64,000 nt of DNA, from positions 9,674,966 through 9,738,965 of the forward strand of contig NC_073302.1 in assembly GCF_027595985.1 (NCBI RefSeq), written 5' to 3'. Under the pieces are notes generated by a model, which worked only from the letters and a program-made list of their open reading frames with translations, was not told where the DNA came from and made no database searches. Below, piece after piece: positions 10,928 to 22,897 of the stretch (the stretch's first letter is position 1; the number at the start of each line of letters is the position of its first letter). Both the position numbers and the translations under genes were made by a program. This stretch comes from Sorex araneus. Taxonomy: Eukaryota > Chordata > Mammalia > Eulipotyphla > Soricidae.

Positions 10928-12983
10928 AAAGGAAATTGATAGTATTGAACAATGACTGACTTTCAGTCTTGAAGGTGAACCTTGAGTACCCGGCCGTGAG
11001 GAGGAGAGATGCAGGCTAAGATCAGTCCAAGTCCACGCTTACATGCCACTCTTTGGCGGTAGTGAAAGCATAGTGTCATGTACATCAAAATTATAAACTT
11101 AGTTATAATGATGTTACTTTATAACAAAAAATAAAACACCAACCAGAAAAGATCTGTTAGATAGAATTAATAGATTAGTAGTGACTGGATAGGGGAAAAG
11201 CTAGGAATCTGTGAAATGGGCCAAGAAGTTCCAGCGTCTGGTGATGAATGGGAACTACTCTGAGGAGTGATCATGACCATAAGGTAGTTCATACAATTGT
11301 AGCTTCACAATATTGCACACCAGACTTGAGTCTATTATACGATAATATTACCTCAAGAAAAAAAGTAATGTTTTTACTTTTTAAAAAATTTTTTTAAGCA
11401 GCTGAGACACCAACGTAGGAGAACTGCTCACAGTACACTTCATCAGATTCCCATCTGAAGGCTATTCTTTGTCCTTGCCCCAAGACAAGACATCAGAGGT
11501 CTTCCCCAGTAGGGCTAGATCCTTCTTACACGTGTACTCACATGCACCTACCTTCCTAGTTCCCTCACTCTATGATCCTGTCACACTAGGCTCCCAGTTC
11601 TCTAAGCTGTGTCTGTAGCTGGTGGTGTCGCCCTCCAGATCTGAGTGGACAGGATGAGATTCCCATAGGCCACCAGCATCTTTTGGTCTTTACTTAGGGC
11701 TGATAGCAATCCCTTACAGTACTTATCAGGTTAGATGATGAAGAAAAAGACGTGACCTTTGGAAATGATGGATGGACCACAGTACCAAAGTTTTGGCCTC
11801 TGTTTCCACATCACTCTCCAATAGCTTACCCCTTCACTTGTGGGCTCCTGTGCTATGTCTTGGGCACAGAGAGATCAGAACCATGCTTCAGCTCCCATTC
11901 TCGCTGTTCTGAATGTTGTAGGACTAGTCACTGATGGTGACTAGTTGTAGGACTAGTCACCCATTCAAATAGATCCACCTTGAAAGGCCTAAGAAACATT
12001 CCCTTGTTCAGAAAGGCTTGCAGATTTCCCTGCCAATATTTCTGCGTGCCTATCCTACGGCAATGTCAACTCTAAGGAGAACACAGAACAGAAAGTTCTG
12101 CTCACTTCTCTGTGGTCATGTACAGCATGTGCTCAGAAATATCTGATAAAGGAGGAGCGATCTGTTTCCCTGTCCACGTTTACAAGGACTTAATCAAACT
12201 ATGGGAATTCATTCCCCTAACAAAAACCCCCAAGGATGGGAGAGACCCTGTTAGACAAGATCCTTAAGCTATTAAACTGTAAATAGGTTGCAAACATGCA
12301 CCCAGGAAAGAATAATAAAAAGAGGAAAGAATAGAATAAAGGAAAAGCCTCATGAAATGCACCAGGAAAGTATAGAATAAGACTATTTAGTGTCCTTGAG
12401 ATGGAATGATATCATGGACAAAAATGGAATAGGAAGCTGCTAGGACTTCATATTGTAAGGATGCCTTCTATCACTAAGTAAAATACCCCGGCCTCTGATC
12501 TTCATGTACTTGTACTAATTGGTATTGATATGCATAGTAACTGTCATTTTTTGTCTCTTTCAACAACAGCTTTGCCCAGCAGATGGAAAAGCGAGAGACA
12601 TTGTACTGAATAAAGAACAGCCTATGAGAGCACTACGGACTGCCCAGGCGACCTACGGCTTGGACAGTCCCTGGGTGTTTGTCTGTCTCATTTCCTGCAA
12701 ATTACCCCACTGGACAGGGATTGAAAGTGTCAATTTGATTTGCATCAGACATGAAACCATGAAAGATGAAACATAAAACCTTAAGGAAAAACCCTCAAGG
12801 GGTGTTTCGACCACATATGATCCTAAAGAAACAGGCCTCTCAGAGAGAATAGATCAATGATAATAGCTCTCACACCCTGTTTTAATAGAAACTGCATTGC
12901 TGAGGTAGTAAATGGGGAAATGTTTTGTATGCAGGAACAATTAAAATATTTCTTAACTCTCTACTTTCCTTTATTTTAATTGA
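10928..12983. other. Unrecognised non-coding block (U1)
   Basis: About 2 kb conserved in U1, U2 and U3. An 85-codon frame at 12519-12776 is truncated by a stop in U2 and broken by base changes in U3, so it is not under coding constraint. A pyrimidine tract and AG near 12570 resemble a splice acceptor, but no donor or exon partner is visible. The inverted repeat ACTAGTCAC / GTGACTAGT at 11923-11945 is conserved in all three units. Nothing else can be named. Confidence 0.4.
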
Positions 12984-13230
12984 CTTTTTTTGGTTGGATC
13001 ACCATGAGGTACAGTTACAAAGATTTCATGTTTGAGTTTCAGTCATACAATGATTGCACACCCATCCCTGCACCAGTGCAAATCTTCCACCAAAATTGTC
13101 CCCAGTATATCCCCATCTCGACTTTCTCCGTGCCTCTATGGAAGACATTTTCCCCCAGACTCTCTCTCTACTTTGGGGCATTATGGTTTGCAACACAGAT
13201 TCTGAGAGCTCTGTACTTTTTTTTCTGTTT
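12984..13230 (-). mobile_element. Old L1 3' UTR fragment
   Basis: A poly-T run is followed by GGATCACCATGAGGTACAG and CACCCATCCCTGCACCAGTG. These correspond to the reverse complement of the L1 3' end seen at 59940-60040 and 14785-14880, but are more diverged. Shared by U1, U2 and U3. Confidence 0.6.
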
Positions 13231-13558
13231 GCCGCTTTTCTTCAAAAGAACCCCCACACCAAAGACCTGTTAAATATGATCTCTGTCTTAAGAAGAAATA
13301 GAAAAAATGAATAATGATCAACAGGTAGATAGCTTGGTGATGTAATGGCCTCAAGGTTCCCAGCTTGTTTATCCCAGATCCACCTTCCATGATTCTTTAG
13401 GAAATAGGCAAGACAGAAATTTTAAGTTCTTCCTTCTGCCCATATACATAATACCTAGATTGAGCATTGTTCCTACTTCCTTGCACTCTGGGGTGCAATA
13501 AAGTCTTTCACTTAAGAAACAAAGTCAAAAGAACTAAAGAGTAGAGCTAGATGGGAAA

Positions 13559-14091
13559 TGTTAGGATTCTGGATCAGAGAGACCACACAAAACAATAAGC
13601 TTTGCGGTATAAAGTTTATTCAGCAGAAGTCTAAGAAGCATTGAGTTCAGAAGCTGAAACAGCTGAGAAGGCTGAGAAAGCTGACCCATGTGGGCCACGC
13701 CCTCCAGTAGGAGGGACACCCTTCCCCTGTTTCCAGGGTCCTTTTATGCTCTAAGAAGACAAGGGGGTTTCCTGATCATCTCATACAACATCCTGGTGAC
13801 ACTTTTCCTTACTCAGTGCTGTAGTTATCTCCACTGACTTCATGCAGGGTAATTCTGCCTTTTCAGCTGATTCCCATAAAGAGTGTCTGGTCCAACTGAT
13901 GGTTTGGCAGAGTGAGGCAGGTTCATCTGAGTGCCGGTTAGAGCTGCTTCTTTCGGAAATGGCTGTGCTGATGCTAAGAAGAGCTAAGTATTGCCAAGAG
14001 GGGAGTGGGTCTCCACGGGAAGCAATAGGAATCAGCAAAAGGCCAAGGGGCCGCTCTTCAAAAAAATGAAGAGCGTATCATATAGCCAACA
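13559..14091 (-). mobile_element. Solo LTR of an endogenous retrovirus
   Basis: A 533-base block with inverted ends TGTT...AACA. On the minus strand it has a TATA-like CATAAAAGG near 13745, an AATAAA near 13620 about 125 bases downstream, and then a short U5 ending CTAACA, the order expected of U3-R-U5. No internal viral genes flank it. I saw no matching 4-6 base target duplication. A perfect 9-base hairpin (14052-14075) lies near the start of U3. The same LTR is in U2 and U3 at the same place. Confidence 0.75.
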
Positions 14092-14305
14092 ACTCTGAAA
14101 ATAAGAGTTCCAAACTGCAACGTACACACCTGAAAGTGTGCCTTTCAAGGTGGCAGGGTGCAGGTGTGGGAGGTAAATGGAGGGAAACCTGGGGAAGGGC
14201 AGAGACATTGGTGATGGGGTTAGGGCTGGAACATAATATGTCTAAAACGCAACTATGAATAATTGTATATCATGGTGCTTTAACAAAAAAATTAAGAAAT
14301 AAAAT
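14092..14305 (+). mobile_element. Possible old L1 3' UTR tail
   Basis: Purine-rich sequence with GGGAGG and GGGGAAGGG tracts is followed by TATCATGGTGCTTTAACAAAA and an A-rich end with AATAAA. It resembles the end of L1 3' UTRs here (CATGGTGATTCAATAAA). The match is weak. The composite element in U2 inserted into its A-rich end. Confidence 0.45.
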
Positions 14306-14641
14306 GTTTTTTTCCCTCTAGTGCCCTGGACAGCAAGACTGCCTTTGTCTTCTTTAGTGGTATCCTAATTGCAGGATTGATGGGAATATATTTTACTATT
14401 ATTTGTGCCTCCAAGTAACATTCTCCAATAACATCCTCAAGTTTCTTGAGTCACCCACGTGCCTTGGAAACTCTACTCTGTTTCTTAGTTACCCGGGCGT
14501 CAAAGGAGCCCAAAGCACCAAACTTCAGCAGCTCAGGCAGCTCTCCACACGGTCAGGTGCAGCCTCACCCATGAGTGAATGTATTCCTGGACATGTCATC
14601 CTTTTTACCACTAATATTCCAAGACTAGAACAACACATTTT

Positions 14642-15718
14642 TTTTTTAATTTTTTTAAATTTATTTATTTATTTATTTATTTTTTTTTATTGATGGGATT
14701 ACAATAAATCTGTTTATTAGGACTGAGTCTGTAATCTTTTTTTTATTATTATTTTTTTAATTTATTTATTTTTAATTAGAGAATCACCGTGAGGGTACAG
14801 TTACAGATTTATACACTTTTGTGCTTATACTTCCCTCATACAAAGTTTGGGAACCCATCCCTTCACCAGTGCCCATTCTCCACCACCCGTAAACCCAGTG
14901 TCCCTCCCACCCTCCCCAATCCCATCTCCCCCCCACCCCACCCTGCCACTGTGGCAAGGCATTCCCTTCTGTTTTCTCTCTCTAATTAGCTGTTGTGGTT
15001 TGCAATAAAGGTGTTGAGTGGCCGCTGTGCTCAGTCTCTAGCCCTCATTCAGCCCGCAACTCCCTTCCCCCACATGGCCTTCGACTACAATGTAGTTGGT
15101 GATCCCTTCTCTGAGTTGACCTTTCCCCGGAACGTGAGGCCAGCCTCGAAGCCATGGAGTCAACCTCCTGGTACTTATTTCTACAGTTCTTGGGTGTTAG
15201 TCTCCCACTCTGTTATTCTATATACCATAGATGAGTGCAATCTTTTTATGTATGTCTCTTTCTGACTCATTTCACTCAGCATGAAACTTTTCATGCCCAT
15301 CCACTTGACTACAAAATTCTTGACCTCCTTTTTTCTAACAGCTGCATAGTATTCCATTGTATAGATGTACCAAAGTTTCCTCAACCAGTCATCCGTTCTG
15401 GGGCATTCGGGTTTTTTCCAGATTCTGGCTATTGTAAACAGTGCTGCGATGAACATACATGTGCAGATGTTGTTTCGATTGTACTTTTTTGCCTCTCTGG
15501 GATATATTCCCAGCAGTGGTATTGCTGGGTCAAATGGGAATTCAATATCTAATTTTTTGAGAGTCGTCCAAATTGTTTTCCAGAAGGGCTGAACCAGTCG
15601 GCATTCCCACCAGCAGTGAAGAAGGGTCCCTTTCTCCCCACATCCTCTCCAACAGCGGTTGCTTTTGTTCTTTTGGATGTGTGCTAGTCTCTGTGGTGTG
15701 AGGTGGTATCTCAAAGTT
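14642..15718 (-). mobile_element. Young 5'-truncated L1, U1-specific, with double tail
   Basis: Flanked by identical 15-base duplications AGAACAACACATTTT at 14627-14641 and 15719-15733. U3 and U2 have the empty site. On the minus strand it carries the last part of ORF2, including the CWRGCGEK...HCWWEC motif and a stop TAG at 15220-15218, then a lineage-B 3' UTR with a G-rich tract. The tail has two A-rich runs separated by about 50 bases containing AATAAA, which suggests a short 3' transduction. It was inserted after the U1/U3 duplication. Confidence 0.93.
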
Positions 15719-16018
15719 AGAACAACACATTTTATATAGGTTAAAGTAACTTCTTTTCCATTCCTGCCAGTTACCATCTTTAACTCTTTCCCATTCCTAA
15801 ACTCAACAAGCTGAAATACGGCACCATGAACTATAATCATTGCTATGAAAATCCCCCCAGTCAGTGAAATCTGTCTGAGAAATGTCAGAAGAATGTGACT
15901 GAGAATCCCAACCACTCTGACATGTGGGTAAAGACAGTTTCATCAGAACACTCAGAATGCCAGCGATACCATGTACAATAGCTTCCATGTTTTTAATAAT
16001 ATATATTTGAAAACACAT

Positions 16019-16981
16019 TCATATTAAGTTATTGGAGCTACAAGACTTCATTCTGTTAACAAATAATTTTAGGGCCTGTTTTATATCTCTGTTTCTCAGG
16101 CTGTAGATGAAAGGGTTCAGCATGGGGGTGACTATCATATACATCACAGAAGCAGCTATGTCTTTATTACTGGAGATGGATGGTGAGGAGAAAAAGTACA
16201 CTTCTGCAATTGTACCATAGAATAAACACACCACAAGGAGATGGGAACCACAGGTAGAAAGGACTTTGAAGAATCTCTTAACAGAAGGATCCTTCAGCAC
16301 AGAGGCCCATATCCAAATATAAGAGCCTACAATAGTGGCAAAAGGCAGGAAAACAATTATTCCAGTCTCAATGAAGATAAGCCATTCATTAACTGAGACA
16401 TCTGAACAGCTTATCTTCAAGAGAACTGGGATTTCACAGAAGAAATGGGGGATGGTAATGTCATCACAAAAGGAAACTCGAATGAAGAGGAGGATGTGCA
16501 ACAGAGAGCGGAGAGAACAGTAGATCCAGGATGCAGAAACTAATGAGACACATTTCTCTTGCCTCATGATAGTGGCATAGTGAAGTGGGTGACAAATGGC
16601 CACATACCTGTCATAGGCCATCAATGTAAGAAGAAAGATGTCGACAGAAGCAAACCATATGTAAAAATACATCTGTGACACGCACCCTGCATAGGGGATG
16701 GACTTATGAATGCTCTTCATGTCCATCAACATTTTGGGCACAGTGACAGATGAGTAGCATATGTCAGTAAGAGCCAAGTGGCTGAGGAAGAAGTACATGG
16801 GGGTGTGGAGACGAGAGTCCATCCGGATGAGCAGGATGATGAGCAGGTTCCCCAGCACCGTGGCCAGGTACATAACCAGGAATAAGGTGAAGAACAAACC
16901 CTGATGTTCTGGAGGTATCGGGAGTCCCAGAAGCAGAAATTCAGACACAGTGGTCCTATTACCTCTTTTCATGCTGCTCAT
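16019..16981 (-). CDS. Olfactory receptor, family 1 (OR1J-like), U1 copy
   Basis: Seven-transmembrane odorant receptor of the ciliary membrane of olfactory neurons, coupling to Golf and adenylyl cyclase III. The 320-codon frame from ATG 16981 shows class II hallmarks (this numbering): N-glycosylation site NRT at 8-10, LHTPMY 58-63 (TM2), MAYDRYVAIC 121-130 (TM3), cysteines 100 and 182 for the extracellular disulfide, KVLSTCGSHL 239-248 (TM6) and PMLNPFIYSLRN 286-297 (TM7). It is intact. An in-frame ATG at 17032 would add 17 residues. However, a good splice acceptor (pyrimidine tract, CCCAG) ends at 16989, 8 bases upstream of the chosen ATG, so the extra part is probably intron. It differs from the U3 copy by only 3 residues in this span. 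By memory it is closest to OR1J receptors; orthology is not shown. Confidence 0.95.
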   Translation of the reverse strand: MSSMKRGNRTTVSEFLLLGLPIPPEHQGLFFTLFLVMYLATVLGNLLIILLIRMDSRLHTPMYFFLSHLALTDICYSSVTVPKMLMDMKSIHKSIPYAGCVSQMYFYIWFASVDIFLLTLMAYDRYVAICHPLHYATIMRQEKCVSLVSASWIYCSLRSLLHILLFIRVSFCDDITIPHFFCEIPVLLKISCSDVSVNEWLIFIETGIIVFLPFATIVGSYIWIWASVLKDPSVKRFFKVLSTCGSHLLVVCLFYGTIAEVYFFSSPSISSNKDIAASVMYMIVTPMLNPFIYSLRNRDIKQALKLFVNRMKSCSSNNLI

Positions 16982-17032
16982 GTTTCCTCTGGGAATGAAA
17001 TGAAGAGAAAACTCTATAACTTTTATAGCCAT
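16982..17032 (-). other. Splice acceptor before receptor coding exon (U1)
   Basis: On the minus strand a pyrimidine-rich run leads to CCCAG at 16993-16989, followed by AGGAAAC and the start ATG. OR genes commonly have a coding exon preceded by non-coding 5' exons, and this fits such an intron end. The upstream in-frame ATG lies inside the tract. Confidence 0.7.
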
Positions 17033-17351
17033 AACCTTACAATAATGCCATATTTATATGAAAGTGTTACATTGAAACAAGTCTCCTGTCTATTTCTCAA
17101 ACCAGAGGATGCATAAACCAGAGTCTGTACCATTCAGATGTCATTGATACATCACTTCACTATGACTAACAGATTTCCTTCTTAAACAGGAGGAAAATTT
17201 TCTTTTTCTCAGAAAAAAAAGCATCAAACTATATCTTTGTGTCCCATGTACTACATAAAGCTCTCTAGGAATAACACGGTCTCAGTGTTGAATGAGTGTT
17301 TACCTCGTGTCATGCCTGGAAATCTTAGTAATTTACTATGATAACATAAAG

Positions 17352-17578
17352 GTGGGATGGAGCGATAGCACAGCGAGTATGGTGTTTCCTTAGCATGCGG
17401 CCCACCAGGGTTAGATTCCTCCATGCCTTTCGGATAGCCCGGCATGCTACTGAGAGTGTCTCCCCCTGCACAACATTCCATATTCCAAAACCAGTAACAA
17501 CATTTCTCACAATGGAGACGTTACCAGCTCCAACTCAAGCAAATCCATGAGCAACAGGATTGCAGGGACATGACAGTG
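17352..17578 (+). mobile_element. Shrew-type SINE, diverged
   Basis: Begins with GGATGGAGCGATAGCACAG after AACATAAAG, has GGGTTAGATTCCTCCATGCC, and ends TGACAGTGACA before AATAAAG. More diverged from the consensus than the SINE at 10675. It lies about 320 bases upstream of the receptor exon and is shared by U1 to U3. Confidence 0.85.
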
Positions 17579-17940
17579 ACAATAAAGATATGGACATCCA
17601 GAGAGGTAGCATGTGTATCATACTGATGTTCAATACCAGTACCTCAGATGGCTCTCTGAACACTGCCTGGAGTAAGCCCGGGTACAGAAGGATGTGTCAC
17701 AAAGTAAAACAAAGCAAAATACCTGAACATCAGGAGATAACTTTTAACATTTACCTTTAATATAACGTGAAACTACATTGGGAGAGAATTACTACCCTGT
17801 AAATTATTTGATCCTCCCTCGTCATAGATATCTAGGCAGTAGTTTTTTACCAAAAATTATTATAAACATTAATAATAGTGGCAGATATTGATCCTTTATA
17901 GACACTATGCACACATCATTCCAAGGGATTTATATTAGTG

Positions 17941-18009
17941 TATCACTGTCATCCCTTGCTCATTATTTGCTTGAGGAGGCACCACTAACATTTCCATTGT
18001 GAGACTTGT
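17941..18009 (-). mobile_element. SINE fragment, 3' half
   Basis: TATCACTGTCATCCCTTGCT followed by GAGGAGGCACCACTAACATT and GAGACTTG is the reverse complement of the SINE tail and 3' body. The tRNA head is absent. Present in the three full units. Confidence 0.75.
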
Positions 18010-18439
18010 AGTTACTGTTTTCTGCATAGTTTATATCCAATTTTATTTATAAAACCTCAGCAGAGCATAAAAAAGAAGCATTTAATCCATTTTAATAACT
18101 GGGGACAGTAGATATGTTATCTCAATGTGCAAAATTACATCATTCATAATTTAAATAGATGAAAATACATTATTTAGAAATAATACATCTTCTAGCCACT
18201 GTATATAATTCTCATAATTCTTTTTGTTATGGTAACCAGATATGTTTTATAATATCACTTCACTTCTAAAGTTATGATATTTATAAATCATATAATCCCC
18301 AGTGTTTTGAACATTTTAATTTTAAATAAAGATTTATTTGGTACTCTATGATATATAAGGCAACTTAAATGGTATATATGACAGCATTATTTCAAAGATA
18401 TGAACAACCTGATAATTTAGACATAAGTGGAAAAATCTT

Positions 18440-21090
18440 TGTCCACAGCTCTCTAATGGTAGACTTCAAACTCAATATTCCTTAGAAGCTCTAAGATTGA
18501 GGTTAGAATTGCCAAACAAATACTGCCAAGAATGAACCATACTGACCTTTGTATTCTGGTATAAGAGAGATGGAAATGTCCACTAGGAACCAGTATATTA
18601 CTTAGAGACACTGACTATTTTGATTTGTGTCCACCTGGAATGACAGTGACTTGAGCCTTCCATCAAGGCCAGGATGCTCATGGACATGTTCTGTGTATGT
18701 CCTCCCTGGAAGAAACTAGAAGAAAATTAGCAGACCATTGTGGGAGATTCTATGCAGGCAAGACCTCAGAAGACAGCTCAGCATAAGCTGGAAATGTCAC
18801 GCTGTGTCCAAGATTGTGAGAACGGCCTGTATAGTAGTTTTCTTAAATTCCTTAGCTTTTGTAACCTATGATTACTCAGACATTGGAGAAATAAGAATCT
18901 TCATGAGAATAACACTTCAACAGTTGCGGAGAGATAAAGGTTATACTTCATGTTCTTTGAGAACTTAATGTATGCCAGGCATGATACTAAATAACTCGTG
19001 TACATTTTTCATTTGATGTTGTGATATTGTATTGCGATCAAATATTTACCCTTTAAAACTGGAAATTATTTCAGATACAGATATGTAAGAATCAGACTTC
19101 AGATAATATCTTAATATTACATATTGAGGCACTGTCACAGTAGGTATTATTATATAGAGGTGGAAACACACATGAACATATTTAATCAGTGCAGTAATGT
19201 AATCACTATTGACAGTCCATTAGATATGCATTGGTGAGACAGGTGCTTCCTAGTCATTCACTTACTACACCACTACTTTTACAAAGACATGAGCAAATAC
19301 AAAGAGTATAATAATGAAAACTCAATAAGTCAGTATTCAAGATCTCATATTACTAAGTGTTTTGAGCCTTTTTCCCATGTTTGTTTTTGGCAAATTTAGA
19401 AAACTGCCCTCTGTAGCTGGAAACAAATTTGATGAGACACTACAGGCTCATATTTAAATATTAGATCTGCACACAGAGGACAATATGTAAGTCACTGAAG
19501 GAGAACAGAGCAGGTTTTAACCACACATCCCAAGTCACACTCAGTACTGCTCTTCATGTTCTTAATGGAAATTTATTTGTCTCTGTGTTGTCTGACCAAT
19601 GAGAGGAAAGAATCCAATCATGTATAGCATGCATCTTCCACAGTCTACATCCATGTCCCGTCTTATCTCCTTGTGTTTTTCTCCATTTCCTTTTTTATAT
19701 AAAGAGATATATCACACACATCCAACACAATTTTTGAAGAAACATACAAATATTGACATCACACCAACAGGAATCAACACATAGACTCATAAGCAAATCA
19801 CACATATTTTGAAACACACAGAGACACATATTGCTGTCCTGGAACTCACACCTGACTTCTCACTCTGTTTTCAGCACTCATGAGTAGCTCAGGTACCTTC
19901 CAATCCAGTTTCTCAGTCACCACCTGCTATCATAGACATCAGAATAAAAAGAGTAGAAAGAAGCAGCCGATAAGCCCTTCACCTCCTGAACTTTCTGTTC
20001 TGATACCCAGAACGTTAAGAAGAGCACCACTTTATAGATCTTATGGAGAAGAGCAAGCCAATCTCCCTAAGCTCCTGGTTAAGAAAAGAAAGTAGAGTAA
20101 TTGCCTCCAGTCCAATCAGACCTTGGGGAATAGCCTAGGCAGAGGCTGGAGGGACTGAGCTGCTTGGGCCACCTGAGAGAAGGTCCCAGGTATCAGGGGC
20201 ATCTGGGCTGTTCCCTGCCTGCTTAATTCAGGCCGAAGCAGAAATCGCTGAGCTGCTCCATCACCAGCCAATGGGTTGGTAGCCAGGGCTGCATGCAGGA
20301 TCCAACACGCATTCACTGTTGACGCGACATAAGTAAAGTAACTTCCCCCATCCTTTGATCCAGCAGTTATAAAATTCAGAGAGTAAAAACTCAATCATCA
20401 TGAAGCTTTCATTAAGTATCAATGAAGTCAATCATGCTTAAGGACTCAGATGCATAGCACATGCTCACTGTTGTTATCACTTTGTATATTCCAACAAAAA
20501 AATAATGCATATAGAATCCTTGATATTGCTACACAATGGGAGTGACTGAATCGCTCAGACAACTGGTTCCTATCACCCTCAGTTACATACTCCTACTTCC
20601 TTACTAAAGATCTAAGTATCTCTACAAATAGACATAGTTATGAGATACAAATATTCAGAAAATCAGTCCTTTGTATCTAACAGGCTTCCTCTAATCCTAA
20701 CATATAGTGATACATATCCCACATGTTGGAGGTCGGATTGGGCCACTTTCAGACTTACTGCTGAGAGACCATTTGCATATGAATCTTGGACACTCCCTCT
20801 CCAAAAAAAATTTTCCTAATATCACAAAAGATAAGCAACTTATTCTTCCCTCGCATACCTTATCACAGCTTAGTACAATCCTGAAAATTTTAGTAGGGTT
20901 CAAATGAGGTCACATTCTTTTTGTCTATTCAAGACTCTTTTAGTGTATACGAGCATCCCTGTCGTCTCAATATTGATACCTGCCAAAGGTGTCCCTTCTT
21001 TCACCATCTTTTAATTGTTCAGACAAGGAAAGAGAGAACTTATAAATATGAAAGTTTTTTCTTAGTTCAAGCCTTTGACCACTTTATCTA
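18440..21090. other. Non-genic unit head (U2)
   Basis: Same content as 1-2655 and no gene. On the minus strand it is 1.4 to 4 kb upstream of the U1 receptor exon, where OR promoters and 5' exons usually lie. The acceptor-like site is at 20076-20075. I see no clear TATA box or Ebf and Lhx2 sites that would decide it. Confidence 0.45.
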
Positions 21091-21124
21091 AATAACCTAC
21101 CTGTGTAGGCACAGGTAGGTTATT
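21091..21124. repeat. Palindrome, 15-bp stem
   Basis: Copy of the U1 palindrome. Arms 21091-21105 and 21110-21124 are perfectly complementary around TAGG. The outer stem has decayed by base changes (ATCTAAATAA on the left). Confidence 0.85.
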
Positions 21125-21204
21125 CAAATACCCAAGTCTAGAAATGATAATCTAAAATTAATTTTAAAAGACAAGTGAAAAATTAATAGGATAATAGGAA
21201 TTAA

Positions 21205-21431
21205 AAAAATTGTTCAAGACAAGAAAAAGATATCAAGGGCATAGCATACAGTAGGAAAGGAAGAGGTCAATTTATCACTATTTGCTGGGAATTTGATACT
21301 ATTCTTAGAAAACCCTAAAGACACAACAGAAAAGCTTCTAGAAACAATAGGTCCATGTAGTAAAGTGACAGGGTACAAAATCAACACCCCAAATTCCATG
21401 GCTTTCTTATATATGAATACTGAATGAGAAG
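21205..21431 (+). mobile_element. Fossil L1 reverse transcriptase fragment (U2)
   Basis: Counterpart of 2775-3010, with the same order of the decayed FADD region and KINTP segment. No open frame remains. Confidence 0.65.
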
Positions 21432-22149
21432 CGACAGTTTAAAGAGATTGTCAAGATGGCCAAAACTGTCAGATGTTTAAGATCTCCCGGGGTATCAACA
21501 CAAAGAACATATAAACATTAAATGGTTTCACAACCTCCTGTGAGGCATCATGATGAGCAAATTCATGGAAATTCTCCATATTCAATGAATTAGAAGATTT
21601 TTCATTATCTCAACGCTACACAAGTCAGATCTGTGGACATTTGAAGCTAAGGAACATTTCTATTACATCAGGAAAGGGGAAAATCGAAGTTAATAAAATG
21701 CAAGATATCAGCAATCTGATGAGCTGGTATTGGACAGAAACGTAGGACCAAGTGCATAAGGGAACTGAGCTAAAAGGACTTACAGGACATCAACTTTTAT
21801 ACTGCCAGTGGCTAATCTACTATTATTTATTTTGGGGGATTGATGCACAAGTGGTGATACCTAGAAAAAATACTCCTGGATTAATTCCTGTAAGTTCCTG
21901 GAGCATGTGCAGAGCTATAAAGTGTACATGAACCTCCTCCATAAGAAACGTCTGCTCCAGACCCTCAAGTCCTCTCCTAGACCCCTTTTGGATGGTGGTG
22001 CTCTTCTTTTTTGACTATTGCTAAAGACTTGTCAATTTACTCGTCATTTCGAAGAACCATCTCTTAATAAACTTCCTGTATTGGGTTTTTAAAAAATCTT
22101 TATTTTATAGTGTTGAGTTTTGCTTTGAGTTAAAGAAATTTTTAAAATA

Positions 22150-22515
22150 AAAAGCTAGGTTATTTATTTATGGTTTTAGTTTTCTTCTGAGGAAGGACCT
22201 CATACTTTCACCTTTACTGCATCCCAAAAGTTTAGAAAGGTCATTATGTTCATTTGCTTTGTCTCCAGGTTTTTCTCACTCCTTTTTTTTATTAATCCAG
22301 TTATTGTTCAGGACCATGTTGCTTAATCTCCATATATTTGTGATCTCGTTAAGCATTTCTCTGATTAATTTTGAGTTTTGTACAATTATTCTTAAATATT
22401 GATATGAATTTATTTTTATTAAATTTATTGAAAGTTTTTCCTGTCTCAACATAACATTTATTCTTCAGAATTTTCCAGGTTTACTCGAGAAAAACGTGTA
22501 TTCTCTTGCTTTAAA
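22150..22515 (-). mobile_element. Fossil L1 linker fragment (U2)
   Basis: Counterpart of 3729-4090, with the same minus-strand similarity to the WDAAKA region of L1 ORF2. Additional small indels break the reading frame. Confidence 0.55.
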
Positions 22516-22651
22516 AACTTATGCGACACTATTTCAAAAGAGTATACATGTTTCTTTCTTTCATTTATATTTCAATTTCTACTGGTAACATAATAGCAGA
22601 ATGGTTTATATTGTTTTTCTCTAAGATATGCATCCAGTTATCAGTAGTACT

Positions 22652-22897
22652 GTCACTGTCACTGTCATCCTGTTGCTCATCAGTTTATGCGAGTGGGCAC
22701 CAGTAACGTCTCCATGTGAGACTGGTTGTTATTGATTTTCGCATATCGAATTAGCCATGGGTAGCTTGCCAGGCTCTGCCACGAGGGCAAAATACTCTCA
22801 GTAGCTTGCCAGACTCTCCAAGGGGGGCGGAGGTATCAAACCCCAGTCTGCCAAGTGCAAGATAAACACCGCACCAGCTGTGTTATCGCTCCAACCC
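22652..22897 (-). mobile_element. Shrew-type SINE, full length (U2)
   Basis: Same insertion as 4222-4470. Its 12-base duplication ATCAGTAGTACT at 22640-22651 and 22898-22909 is better preserved than in U1. Confidence 0.9.

Larger units (their letters stand above)
1..18439. repeat. Tandem duplication unit U1
   Basis: First of four copies of one locus segment. Its opening bases recur with few differences at 18440, 40940 and 57193, and the order of palindrome, fossil L1, full L1, SINE, LTR and OR gene is the same in U2 and U3. Unit borders are arbitrary because they are set by the window start. Unique to U1 is the L1 fragment at 14642-15718. The left 7 kb is clearly more diverged from U3 than the rest of the unit. 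Confidence 0.9.

Noticed and set aside
11921..11960. Inverted repeat ACTAGTCAC / GTGACTAGT plus a third copy
   Set aside because: Conserved in three young copies only, short stem, no neighbouring gene; likely a chance local duplication.
12519..12776. 85-codon frame that might be a small gene
   Set aside because: The frame ends early in U2 and is broken in U3, with changes in all codon positions and no recognisable domain.
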